DNA of 8,417 nucleotides, taken from Paraktedonobacter sp035294465 (GTDB lineage Bacteria; Chloroflexota; Ktedonobacteria; Ktedonobacterales; Ktedonobacteraceae). The notes beneath the pieces are model-generated. The model did not search any database, was not told where the DNA came from, and saw only the letters and a list, made by a program, of their open reading frames with translations. Shown here piece after piece: positions 1-6,462 of the stretch. The position numbers and the translations under genes were made by a program. Position 1 is the stretch's first letter. Each line of letters opens with the position of its first letter. The stretch spans positions 1-8,417 of the forward strand of contig DATGKW010000241.1 of assembly GCA_035294465.1 (NCBI GenBank), written 5' to 3'.

Positions 1-1110
1 CAGGCATATGCCTGGGCATATAAGTATCTGCTCCCGCACTGTTCGCCTGACCTTGTGGCTGGCCTCGATCCCCGTATTCGCGGCTACCTGCGCTCCTTCC
101 TGGTCGCGCATCGCGTCTTTACCTGCTGGCTCGATCCGCGCAAAATCGTGCCGTCTCCCTCGGCTGGCTGGCTCTGCGAGCGTGGATTGCTCAAACGCGT
201 ACTTGCCAGCTTTGCTCCTGGCACTGTCCATCTAGGCTGGTTTGTCAGCGAGCCTTTTGGTATCCGTCTGACCTCGCAGGCCGCTCTTCTCACGCTGGCC
301 AGCGACTATTGTACCAACCTTGAAGTCTGGTCCAGCCTGCCGGAAAGCCCGCCCTCTCAGAAGGGCGTGCCGGTTTCCCTTGAAGGGCGTGAGAATGATC
401 TTGATAAAGAGGAGAAGGCAAAGCGAATCTACCTCTCTTTTACCATGAGCGATGGCGATAACCTCCAGTATTGCCAGCATCGCCTCTTGCAACTCTGGCG
501 AGATCCTGCGCGCGGCTCCTTGCCTCTTGGCTGGACGATTTCTCCCGCACTCCGTTGGGTCATGCCTGCCCTGGCTGGCTTCTATCAACGCACCGCGACA
601 AAAAATGATGAATTGATAGCCGGACCGAGCGGAGCCGCGTATATCCTGCCAGCGTATTTTCCGCGCACCTGGCGTGCAGCTTTCCTTACATTAACAGCCG
701 AGTCTATGCAGGCCATGCAACTGACCTCTTTACAGATCCTCGACGGCGAGAGCTTCTTGAGCTGGTTCAGCATGAAATTTCTCAATGCCAGATTGCAGAA
801 ATTGTTCGCTTCGCGGCTTGTCCCGCATGGATTGCGCGGCATTTTCAGCGGCGGAGGGGGAATTCGTCCCTCCTGGAGCCAGCGTTCGGGCGTGCTGATT
901 TATCAGAATCTTGGCTTGGCTGCACATGCCGGGAGGACCCTGCGTTTGATCAAGTGGGCGGCGCGAAGGACGCGCTTCCTCAATGTCTATATTTTTGCCT
1001 GGAACATGACTCCCAGCGATTTGCAGGACGTTGTGAAGCAACTGGGCGATAACGTTTGCGTCGTAACGCCGGCCCGGTTGTTGGAACTGATCCAGCGGGA
1101 AGCTAACTGA
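1..1110 (+). CDS. GxGYxYP-type putative glycoside hydrolase, C-terminal part (5' end outside window)
   Basis: The reading frame is open from base 1 to the TGA at 1108-1110, giving 369 codons. The ATG at 55 is an internal Met, because the codons before it (AYAWAYKYLLPHCSPDLVAGLDP) already look like the family. Visible hallmarks, counted from base 1, are the N-terminal region with an HRVFTCWLDP segment (about 37-46), the SDGDNLQY motif at 150-157, an AGPSGAAYILP segment at 207-217, and a conserved-looking AWNMTPSDL near 333-341. The family is known from sequence as putative carbohydrate-active enzymes and, to my knowledge, has little biochemistry, so substrate and activity are not given. The motif that names the family is altered here: G-A-A-Y-I-L-P instead of G-x-G-Y-x-Y-P. 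A signal peptide cannot be judged because the N-terminus is missing. The gene converges on the regulator gene. Family assignment is fairly secure; enzymatic activity is not. Confidence 0.8.
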   Translation, partial: QAYAWAYKYLLPHCSPDLVAGLDPRIRGYLRSFLVAHRVFTCWLDPRKIVPSPSAGWLCERGLLKRVLASFAPGTVHLGWFVSEPFGIRLTSQAALLTLASDYCTNLEVWSSLPESPPSQKGVPVSLEGRENDLDKEEKAKRIYLSFTMSDGDNLQYCQHRLLQLWRDPARGSLPLGWTISPALRWVMPALAGFYQRTATKNDELIAGPSGAAYILPAYFPRTWRAAFLTLTAESMQAMQLTSLQILDGESFLSWFSMKFLNARLQKLFASRLVPHGLRGIFSGGGGIRPSWSQRSGVLIYQNLGLAAHAGRTLRLIKWAARRTRFLNVYIFAWNMTPSDLQDVVKQLGDNVCVVTPARLLELIQREAN

Positions 1111-1122
1111 CATCTTGGTCGC

Positions 1123-4100
1123 TCACGCTTGTAACAGCGTGTTCAGCAATTGCTGGCAGCGCGCCTGGAGCGCGTACAATTCATAGGTTTGCGCGTTTAC
1201 AAGGGCCTGCTGAGCCTGCTCTTTTGCCAGGGAAGTCTTGCCGAGCAGGCGCGAGACCTGGGCCTGGGCCAGTTGAGCCTGGGTGCGCTTCTCGGCGTCC
1301 AAACCGCGCAGGCTGAGCGCCCGCCGCAGATCTGCCTGCGCGTGATGAAGCATACGCGTGCGCTTTGCGCTGCTCTTGCACTGCTCGTTCTCTACCAGCG
1401 CGCAGCGGAGGTTGGCCAGAGCTACCAGCGCGAATCCGATGCAGGGCTGATTAGGAGGCACGGCTCGTCCAATGGCCAGCGCGCGCAGGATCACTTCGGC
1501 GGACTCTTTGAAACGACCCTGTTGCAGGATGAGCATGCCCAGGATGGCGTTCCAGATGCTGAGATACTCGCGGTCTTTGATCTGGGTTGCCAGGGCCAGG
1601 CTCTCGCGATAGAACGCTTCAGCTTCGTTGATCTGCCCGGTCGCGGCCGCCAGCTCTCCCATATTTTCGAGCAGGACAGATTTCAGCGGGATATCCCCGC
1701 TCTGCTCAACATATCTCTGCGGGCGTTGCAAGAAGAGCTGGGCCTGGGCATAGTTGGCTTTGAGCAGGTAGACATGCCCGATATTGCAGCACACGTGGCT
1801 GACCTCACGGCGCCGTCCGTGCTGTTCATAAATGGACAGCGCTTCCTGGAGATGTTTCAGGGCCTCGCTGAGCTGTCCCACCGACGTATAGTAGATGCCA
1901 AGCGAGGCATGCGCGCGTCCCAGATCGACCGGATCGCCCAGGAGGGTGCGCGTAGTACGTGTCTGGCGAGCCATCGCTGCGTGAGGCTGTCCCGCCTGAT
2001 CGAGCCGGGCCTGCGCCAGAAACGCGGCGAAGAATTCCATTGCCTGGTGCGACGCTTGCAGGGCCTCCTGGTGATAGCCCTCGTGCGAGTAAAGGTCGGC
2101 CTCCTGGTGACGCAGGCGGCCCCAGGCCGGACCATCGGTGATCCCGGCTTTTTGCAAGACCTCCTGGCCTCTGGTGTTGCAAGCGCGCGCCGAAGAGGTA
2201 TCGCCGGTGAAACGCCAGATCCAGGCGATCTCGCTCCAGAGTATGGCTACAGTCTGAGCTTCCTGTTTTTCTTCTGCCGGTGTAGCAAACGCACGGGCTG
2301 GGATCGTGCGTAGCTGAATCGCGCGCAGGTAGAAGCGGGGCGCGTCCTGGAAGTTGCCGCGCACACGAGCGCACTCGGCTAAGCGTTCGGCCAGAAAAGC
2401 CAGGTGTAGGCGCTGCTCCAGAGGCATATTCGGCTGACTCGCCTGCTCCGGGGCATACTGTGGATCGAGCAGAGCTGGAGCGAGATAGCTCAAGGCCAGT
2501 CGATAGTAGTGCTCGGCCTCAGAATAGGCGAAGAGGCTATAGGCGTGGTGCGCGGCAAGCTCGGCATAATGGGCAATCCGGGCGGGCTCCTCTCCGCCTT
2601 TGATCAGGTGCCGAGTGATTGTCGCTGCCTCCTCGCCCTCGTGATCGGTGTTGCGCTGGCGCAACACCCTGGCAATGAGCCGGTGCAGGCGCGCGCGCCG
2701 GGTCTCTGAAAGCCCTTGATAAAGGTGGCTGACCAGGAGAGGATGCCAGAAATGGTAGATGATATGCGCGCCGCTGCCCTCTTCGGTCAGGACGCCTGAA
2801 CGCAGGGCCTCGTCCAGCAGGTCCAGGACCGTGTCATCATCGCCTGCCAGCCCTTCGTTCTCCATAGCCGCGATCAGCTCAAAATCGAAGGAGCCGCCCA
2901 GCACCGCTGCTTTGTCCAGCAGCTTCTGGCATTTATAGCTGAGCCGATTAAGGCGTTGATTCAGCGCGGCGGCAATCGGTCCGGGCAGCATCTGGGTTTC
3001 CTGCTGAGAAGCGGGCAGAAGCAGAGCATCGGGGAGAACGCTGGTTTGCAGCGAGTAGGCCAGCTCTTCGGCGAAAAACGGGTTGCCGGCAGCCTGGTTC
3101 TTGATATGGGCAATGGCCTGCTCAGGTAGATATGAGACGAGTGTGCCAATCTGCTCGTCGCTGAGCGGCTGCACATGGATAAGACTTACGACCTGTTCTC
3201 GCTGCATATGGGCGATCAGATTGTTTAACGTGCGGTTGGCTGCCAGTTCAGTCTCGCGGCAGGTTGCCAGAATGACCATCGAGTGATCGCTCATGCGCCG
3301 CGTGAGGTACCCTAACATCTGGGAGCTACTCTCATCGGCCCATTGGATGTCGTCCAGGACGAGCAACAAGGGCGAGCTAAGGCTGAGCGTGGCAAGGAAC
3401 AGGTAAACTGCCTCGCGCAGGCGCAACTCTTCCTGTTCGGGCGAAAGCGAATCATAGGCCGTGGCTTCTGTTCCCACTACGTTTCCAGCACTGATCAGTG
3501 CTTCCTGCATTTCAGGTACCAGGGCCCGCAGGGGTTGGTAAATGGCGGCGGAAGCGAATTCGGTGGCCTGGCGGGCCAGTTCAGGTGTATAGGTCAACAC
3601 GCTGCGCAAGGCTGCGGTCCAGAGACGATAAGGAATGCTTTGCTCTTGAGAGTAGGCATGGCTCCAGATGACGGTCCAGCCGCGCCTTTGAGCCTCGCGA
3701 GCGCTCTCTTCCGCCAGGCGTGTCTTGCCGATGCCAGCCTCGCCCATCAGCATCACGCAGTGTGCATGCGGTATTCCGTGTATTTCCTGCGCAGGCTCGC
3801 CACTTTCGGAGGTTTGCCTGTTGTGTGTTGCTTCAACCTGGGACAGCAACTGGCGGAGCGCGGCCATCTCAGCGTCGCGGCCCACCAGTGGGCTTTGATT
3901 CACACGCCCGATGGAGATCTCAGGAATAGCAGGCTCGCCGGCCTCATTTGCGCTGGCCTGTGGATCGTTGCTCCTGCTGCTTGCGTCCGGCTGAATCGCC
4001 GCGTGTTTTGTGGACTTTAACCTCATCTCTGCCTCCTTGCCGGCTTCGTCGATCTCAATTCGCTTATCGTTTGCCGCCTCGGAGAGGATGAGATGCTCCT

Positions 4101-5100
4101 CGCGTCCCTGTTGAATGGCGTGAAAGAGCGCCTGGGTTTCAGGCGAGGGGGCGGCCTGGTGAGTGGTGCTTAAAGCGGTGACCAGGTGTTGATAGGCTTG
4201 CATGGCTTCTACCCGTCGCTGCTGGCGTGCCAGGAGAAGCATCAATCGCTGGACTGCCTCTTCATTGGCTGGTTCAGCGGCTATAAGCTGGTTCAGGAGA
4301 TCCATCGTTGCGGCGAGCCGCTGCTCGCTCAGATAGAGATCGGCCAGGCTCAGCATAGCAGCAGTCCATTGATGGCGCAGGTCTTTGCGGCGTTTCTGGG
4401 GCCAGCTTGCCGCACGATCTTCTGGAAAAAAGTCACCTTGATAAAGCTCGATGGCCTGTTCCAGCTTGGCAATGCGCGTAGTTCTCTCTTCTGCTGGCAG
4501 AGCGCGCACCTGATCAACTAGCTCCTCGAAGGCGTCGCAATCGACCCAGAATTGCTCCTGTCCGGCCAGGGTCAGCAGATTATTCGCCTGCTTTCCATAG
4601 AGGGAGCCTGAGCCTAGCAGTTGCGTTAAGGCCGTGCTGGCCCGGCGCAGGTTCTGCGCGGCGCTTTTCGCCTCCAATCCGGACCAGAGCAACTCGCACG
4701 CCTGCTGCTGAGTCAACTGGCGTCCAGGTGTGCAAACCAGGCAGCCGAGCAGCGCGCGCACATCAGGTACCCGCCAGCCGGCCTCGCTCAACGTTTGCCA
4801 GTTCCCGTTTTCGTCGCAACTTTCCAGGCGCATCTGTCCCAGGGTAGCCAGGCGAAACAGGGGTGCAGCTGGAGATGAATGCGCCGGTGTGGGAGACGAG
4901 GAGAGGGGAAAGACGCCGGCCTGTTCTAGCTCTACGCCAGCGGGCAGCGTCTTCCCGATATACGTGCGCACGGTTCGCCCTTGCACGGCCTGGTATGCAT
5001 ACCAGTAAGGGCCGTGCCCGACTCCCTCGCGGCACTTGCGGCAGGCGGGCTTGTTGCAGAAGCTGTATTGCTGGCGATATGTAACGTTGTTGCCGTTCAT
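1123..5100 (-). CDS. DUF6788-like / SARP winged helix-BTAD / STAND-AAA ATPase / TPR transcriptional regulator
   Basis: This is a 1325-residue multidomain regulator, probably a signal-gated transcription activator of the AfsR/SARP-STAND kind, acting in the cytoplasm. Numbering is from the ATG at 5100. Residues 8-52 hold a Cys/His module (C15, C20, C23, H29, then GPYWYAY) like DUF6788, possibly metal binding. Residues about 81-183 resemble a SARP winged helix, and 186-330 fit the helical BTAD domain. A polar linker (331-400) leads to an ATPase core: VGRD at 406-409, Walker A GEAGIGKT at 453-460, Walker B LLLVLDD at 578-584, and GNPFFAEEL at 672-680. The tail to 1325 is helical and TPR-like, for example GRAHASLGIYYTSVGQLSEA near 1061-1080; such tails usually sense ligands or partners. 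The ATG at 5100 is preferred over the GTG at 5103 because AGGAG at 5108-5112 lies 7 bases from it. Targets are unknown. The rightward genes upstream are candidates, but no operator is proven. Confidence 0.88.
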   Translation of the reverse strand: MNGNNVTYRQQYSFCNKPACRKCREGVGHGPYWYAYQAVQGRTVRTYIGKTLPAGVELEQAGVFPLSSSPTPAHSSPAAPLFRLATLGQMRLESCDENGNWQTLSEAGWRVPDVRALLGCLVCTPGRQLTQQQACELLWSGLEAKSAAQNLRRASTALTQLLGSGSLYGKQANNLLTLAGQEQFWVDCDAFEELVDQVRALPAEERTTRIAKLEQAIELYQGDFFPEDRAASWPQKRRKDLRHQWTAAMLSLADLYLSEQRLAATMDLLNQLIAAEPANEEAVQRLMLLLARQQRRVEAMQAYQHLVTALSTTHQAAPSPETQALFHAIQQGREEHLILSEAANDKRIEIDEAGKEAEMRLKSTKHAAIQPDASSRSNDPQASANEAGEPAIPEISIGRVNQSPLVGRDAEMAALRQLLSQVEATHNRQTSESGEPAQEIHGIPHAHCVMLMGEAGIGKTRLAEESAREAQRRGWTVIWSHAYSQEQSIPYRLWTAALRSVLTYTPELARQATEFASAAIYQPLRALVPEMQEALISAGNVVGTEATAYDSLSPEQEELRLREAVYLFLATLSLSSPLLLVLDDIQWADESSSQMLGYLTRRMSDHSMVILATCRETELAANRTLNNLIAHMQREQVVSLIHVQPLSDEQIGTLVSYLPEQAIAHIKNQAAGNPFFAEELAYSLQTSVLPDALLLPASQQETQMLPGPIAAALNQRLNRLSYKCQKLLDKAAVLGGSFDFELIAAMENEGLAGDDDTVLDLLDEALRSGVLTEEGSGAHIIYHFWHPLLVSHLYQGLSETRRARLHRLIARVLRQRNTDHEGEEAATITRHLIKGGEEPARIAHYAELAAHHAYSLFAYSEAEHYYRLALSYLAPALLDPQYAPEQASQPNMPLEQRLHLAFLAERLAECARVRGNFQDAPRFYLRAIQLRTIPARAFATPAEEKQEAQTVAILWSEIAWIWRFTGDTSSARACNTRGQEVLQKAGITDGPAWGRLRHQEADLYSHEGYHQEALQASHQAMEFFAAFLAQARLDQAGQPHAAMARQTRTTRTLLGDPVDLGRAHASLGIYYTSVGQLSEALKHLQEALSIYEQHGRRREVSHVCCNIGHVYLLKANYAQAQLFLQRPQRYVEQSGDIPLKSVLLENMGELAAATGQINEAEAFYRESLALATQIKDREYLSIWNAILGMLILQQGRFKESAEVILRALAIGRAVPPNQPCIGFALVALANLRCALVENEQCKSSAKRTRMLHHAQADLRRALSLRGLDAEKRTQAQLAQAQVSRLLGKTSLAKEQAQQALVNAQTYELYALQARCQQLLNTLLQA
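1124..1141. other. Short inverted repeat at the convergent gene ends
   Basis: CACGCT (1124-1129) and AGCGTG (1136-1141) are a perfect 6-bp inverted repeat around a 6-base loop. It lies across the last codons of the leftward regulator and 13 bases past the stop of the rightward glycoside hydrolase-like gene. It is the only obvious hairpin in the 12-base gap between the two stops. Neither strand has a T-run after it, so it is not a classical intrinsic terminator. It could be a weak two-way terminator or chance. Confidence 0.22.
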
Positions 5101-5107
5101 CACCCAT

Positions 5108-5128
5108 CTCCTCTGCGAGTTTCGCAGA
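5108..5128 (-). promoter_or_regulatory. Ribosome binding site of the SARP/STAND regulator with an abutting hairpin
   Basis: On the minus strand AGGAG (5112 to 5108) stands 7 bases before the ATG at 5100, which decides the start. Directly upstream, TCTGCGA (5128-5122) and TCGCAGA (5118-5112) form a perfect 7-bp stem with a 3-base loop. The last paired base is the first A of AGGAG. The stem could press on ribosome access to the site, or help expose it. An alternative pairing of the CATC and GATG stretches flanking this stem would enclose the site. A regulatory role is inferred from position only. Confidence 0.5.
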
Positions 5129-5176
5129 TGCAGTCGAGGAGTTATATGTGTTTTACGAGCAGTTTCTAAAGTGGTT

Positions 5177-5208
5177 CATCTGGTGTCATTATAGCGTAAT
5201 ATCAGATG
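5177..5208. promoter_or_regulatory. Operator-like dyad over the regulator promoter
   Basis: CATCTG (5177-5182) and CAGATG (5203-5208) are perfect inverted arms 20 bases apart. They bracket the TATAAT of the leftward promoter and its predicted start site. Inside lies a second small dyad, ATTA (5188-5191) and TAAT (5197-5200), almost on the same centre. The position suits a repressor or autoregulator site, but the arms are short and could be chance. Confidence 0.35.
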
Positions 5209-5215
5209 GAGTCAA
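5188..5215 (-). promoter_or_regulatory. Sigma-70-type promoter of the SARP/STAND regulator
   Basis: On the minus strand, TTGACT (5215-5210) is followed after 16 bases by a perfect TATAAT (5193-5188). This predicts a start of transcription near 5181 and an untranslated leader of about 80 bases before the ATG at 5100. It is the best promoter match on that strand within 300 bases of the gene. Confidence 0.7.
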
Positions 5216-5429
5216 TATATAGAAGTGCTGACCATGTGGCGTGACTGTTGCCAGGGAGTGAACAGTTGCTAGAGAAGGAGGTCGAATATGTAGGGTTAAG
5301 GATAGTTACTTTCACAGCGACCGTGCATAGGAATGGTCAGGTGGGCGGCAACGGTTTTGATGCGGTTTATTGACGAATAAAAAGTTACTAGAAATTTTTA
5401 GATTAAATAAAATCTCATCGCTCTTTACA
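5216..5429. other. AT-rich intergenic stretch without a supported gene
   Basis: This is the centre of the roughly 417-base gap between the regulator and the YccF gene. No reading frame here looks like a protein. It contains small inverted repeats: ACTGTT/AACAGT at 5244-5249 and 5261-5266, TTTATT/AATAAA near 5366-5381, and AGATT/AATCT at 5400-5415. It also contains a complete anti-SD complement before an ATG-TAG, listed separately. Base composition falls steadily toward AT on approach to the rightward promoter. Confidence 0.6.
5275..5293 (+). other. Perfect Shine-Dalgarno followed by a start-stop (ATG TAG)
   Basis: AAGGAGGT at 5275-5282 is a full complement of the 3' end of 16S rRNA. The next ATG, at 5288-5290, has ideal spacing but is followed at once by TAG at 5291-5293. 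It would encode only a methionine. It may be a minimal ribosome-parking ORF, the remnant of a lost gene start, or chance. No clear rightward promoter lies just upstream. Confidence 0.35.
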
Positions 5430-5458
5430 TTGACAGATATACACATTGCTAGTATAAT
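5430..5458 (+). promoter_or_regulatory. Consensus sigma-70-type promoter for the rightward genes
   Basis: TTGACA at 5430-5435 and TATAAT at 5453-5458 match the consensus in all twelve positions with the ideal 17-base spacer. Transcription should begin near 5465, leaving a leader of about 53 bases before the YccF gene start at 5518. A second TATAAT at 5490-5495 has no good -35 element. The surrounding DNA is very AT-rich. The match implies strong, largely activator-independent expression unless a repressor acts. Confidence 0.8.
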
Positions 5459-5517
5459 TTTACATAGAGAATATCATTTGATTTTCTTGTATAATATTAG
5501 TAGAAGAGAGAAAAAGT

Positions 5518-6324
5518 ATGCGACAACTACCCTCGCAGAACCCTGGAGATCCATCTGGTCAATCCTATCAATCCTCGTCTTATGCACAACCTGAGCAGCC
5601 GTCTACACCGCCGCCTCTGCAACAACAGAGATATCAACAACAGGTAGAGCCATCATCTTCTCTGCCGCCTGAGCAGACATCTATGCCGCTGTATCAACAG
5701 CCTGATTACGCTCCGACCGCACCTGGCGCTCCCTGGCAACAGCAGGGCTATCCGCCGCAACAAGCGTATCAGCAGTCGATGCAGACACCTCCTGGCTACG
5801 CTCCGGTTCCTGGCAGTACCTGGGCACCTCAGCAGCCTGCGCCATCGGCTGTTCAAATGACTGCTGTAAACGTGAATGTGAATGCCCGGCAGGGCGCGAA
5901 TGGATGTGTGCGCGCGATCTATTTCGTGTTTGTTGGCTGGTGGCTCGGCTTCTGGTGTCTGGAAATCGGCTTTTTGTTGTGTATGCTTATTTTCACGCTG
6001 CCGCTGGGGTTGATGATTTTGAACCGTCTGCCGCAGATCATGACTCTGAAGCCTTCAGCGCAGGCGGTTCAGACGAAGGTGAACGTAACCTCGGCAGTAG
6101 GAGCCGCGGGAGTGACCAATGCTGTTAGTGTCGATGTGAGCGTGACTGCTGTGCAGCAGCGGCCGATACTGATCAGAGCAATCTATTACATTTTCGTCGG
6201 CTGGTGGGTTGGCTACATATGGGCAAGCCTGGCGTACTTTATGTGCCTGACTATTCTGGGCTTGCCTCTGGGGATAGTGATGCTCAATTACTTGCCGGTG
6301 GTATTAACCCTGCGCAGAAACTAA
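5518..6324 (+). CDS. Membrane protein with Pro/Gln-rich tail and two YccF repeats
   Basis: This is a 268-residue protein. Residues 1-110 are rich in Pro, Gln, Ser and Tyr (PPPLQQQRYQQQ, QQQGYPPQQAYQQ) and are likely disordered. Two YccF-type inner-membrane repeats follow, at 131-178 and 218-266. Each has R-A-I-Y-[FY]-x-F-V-G-W-W, a hydrophobic stretch, a LPLG turn (161-164 and 249-252), then an N-x-LP-x-x-x-T-L end. Each repeat is preceded by an alternating Val-rich strand (VNVNVNA at 118-124, VSVDVSV at 203-209), so the duplicated unit is longer than the membrane part. Paired YccF repeats are known in the family; the long P/Q tail is not typical of the enterobacterial members. Function is unknown. 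An AGAGAG at 5505-5510 lies 7 bases before the ATG, which sits about 53 bases past the consensus promoter's expected start. Confidence 0.85.
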   Translation: MRQLPSQNPGDPSGQSYQSSSYAQPEQPSTPPPLQQQRYQQQVEPSSSLPPEQTSMPLYQQPDYAPTAPGAPWQQQGYPPQQAYQQSMQTPPGYAPVPGSTWAPQQPAPSAVQMTAVNVNVNARQGANGCVRAIYFVFVGWWLGFWCLEIGFLLCMLIFTLPLGLMILNRLPQIMTLKPSAQAVQTKVNVTSAVGAAGVTNAVSVDVSVTAVQQRPILIRAIYYIFVGWWVGYIWASLAYFMCLTILGLPLGIVMLNYLPVVLTLRRN

Positions 6325-6354
6325 TGCCAACCATACGAGCAGTTTTCAGAAGTG

Positions 6355-6387
6355 TAGCGACGATGCTCCTTGCGCGTGTCGTCGCTA
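6355..6387 (+). terminator. Hairpin after the YccF gene, possible terminator or processing site
   Basis: TAGCGACGA (6355-6363) and TCGTCGCTA (6379-6387) are perfect 9-bp inverted arms around a 15-base loop. The stem starts 31 bases after the YccF stop. Two G-U pairs and one C-G pair could extend it inward. No T-run follows, so classical intrinsic termination is doubtful. It could instead protect the upstream message or split expression between the YccF gene and the next genes. Confidence 0.4.
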
Positions 6388-6418
6388 ACCAGTGACCGGA
6401 ATTAGTAAAAAAAAGTAT

Positions 6419-6443
6419 ATATTACCTGTAATATTGGTAATAT
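6419..6443 (+). promoter_or_regulatory. AT-rich dyad and possible -10 region before the single-pass membrane protein
   Basis: ATATTACC (6419-6426) and GGTAATAT (6436-6443) are perfect 8-bp inverted arms with a 9-base spacer, ending 19 bases before the ATG at 6463. The right arm contains TGG-TAATAT (6435-6443), an extended -10-like element. No good -35 element is seen. It could be an operator, a weak internal promoter with a very short leader, or an RNA hairpin just upstream of the GGAG at 6452-6455. Confidence 0.4.
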
Positions 6444-6462
6444 CAAAAAATGGAGAAATAGC

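Noticed and set aside
55..57. ATG at 55 as the start of the glycoside hydrolase-like gene
   Set aside because: The frame is open to base 1 and the preceding codons already fit the family, so the true start is outside the window.
1150..2313. Open frame of 387 codons on the plus strand
   Set aside because: It lies wholly opposite the regulator's TPR tail, in GC-rich DNA that favours long antisense frames. Its protein shows no recognisable domain.
3343..4020. Open frame of 225 codons on the plus strand
   Set aside because: It is antisense to the regulator's ATPase region, where the minus strand encodes intact Walker motifs. It is a shadow frame.
5366..5381. TTTATT/AATAAA inverted repeat as a terminator
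   Set aside because: The stem is only A-T pairs and sits between divergent promoters with no gene ending there.
5370..5594. Possible 74-residue ORF starting with TTG
   Set aside because: It spans the consensus promoter at 5430-5458 and overlaps the start of the YccF gene in another frame. It also lacks a ribosome binding site.
5154..6354. A 12-base match (TACGAGCAGTTT) at 5154-5165 and 6334-6345, with loosely similar flanks
   Set aside because: About two 12-base matches are expected by chance in a window this long, and the extension needs an indel and mismatches.
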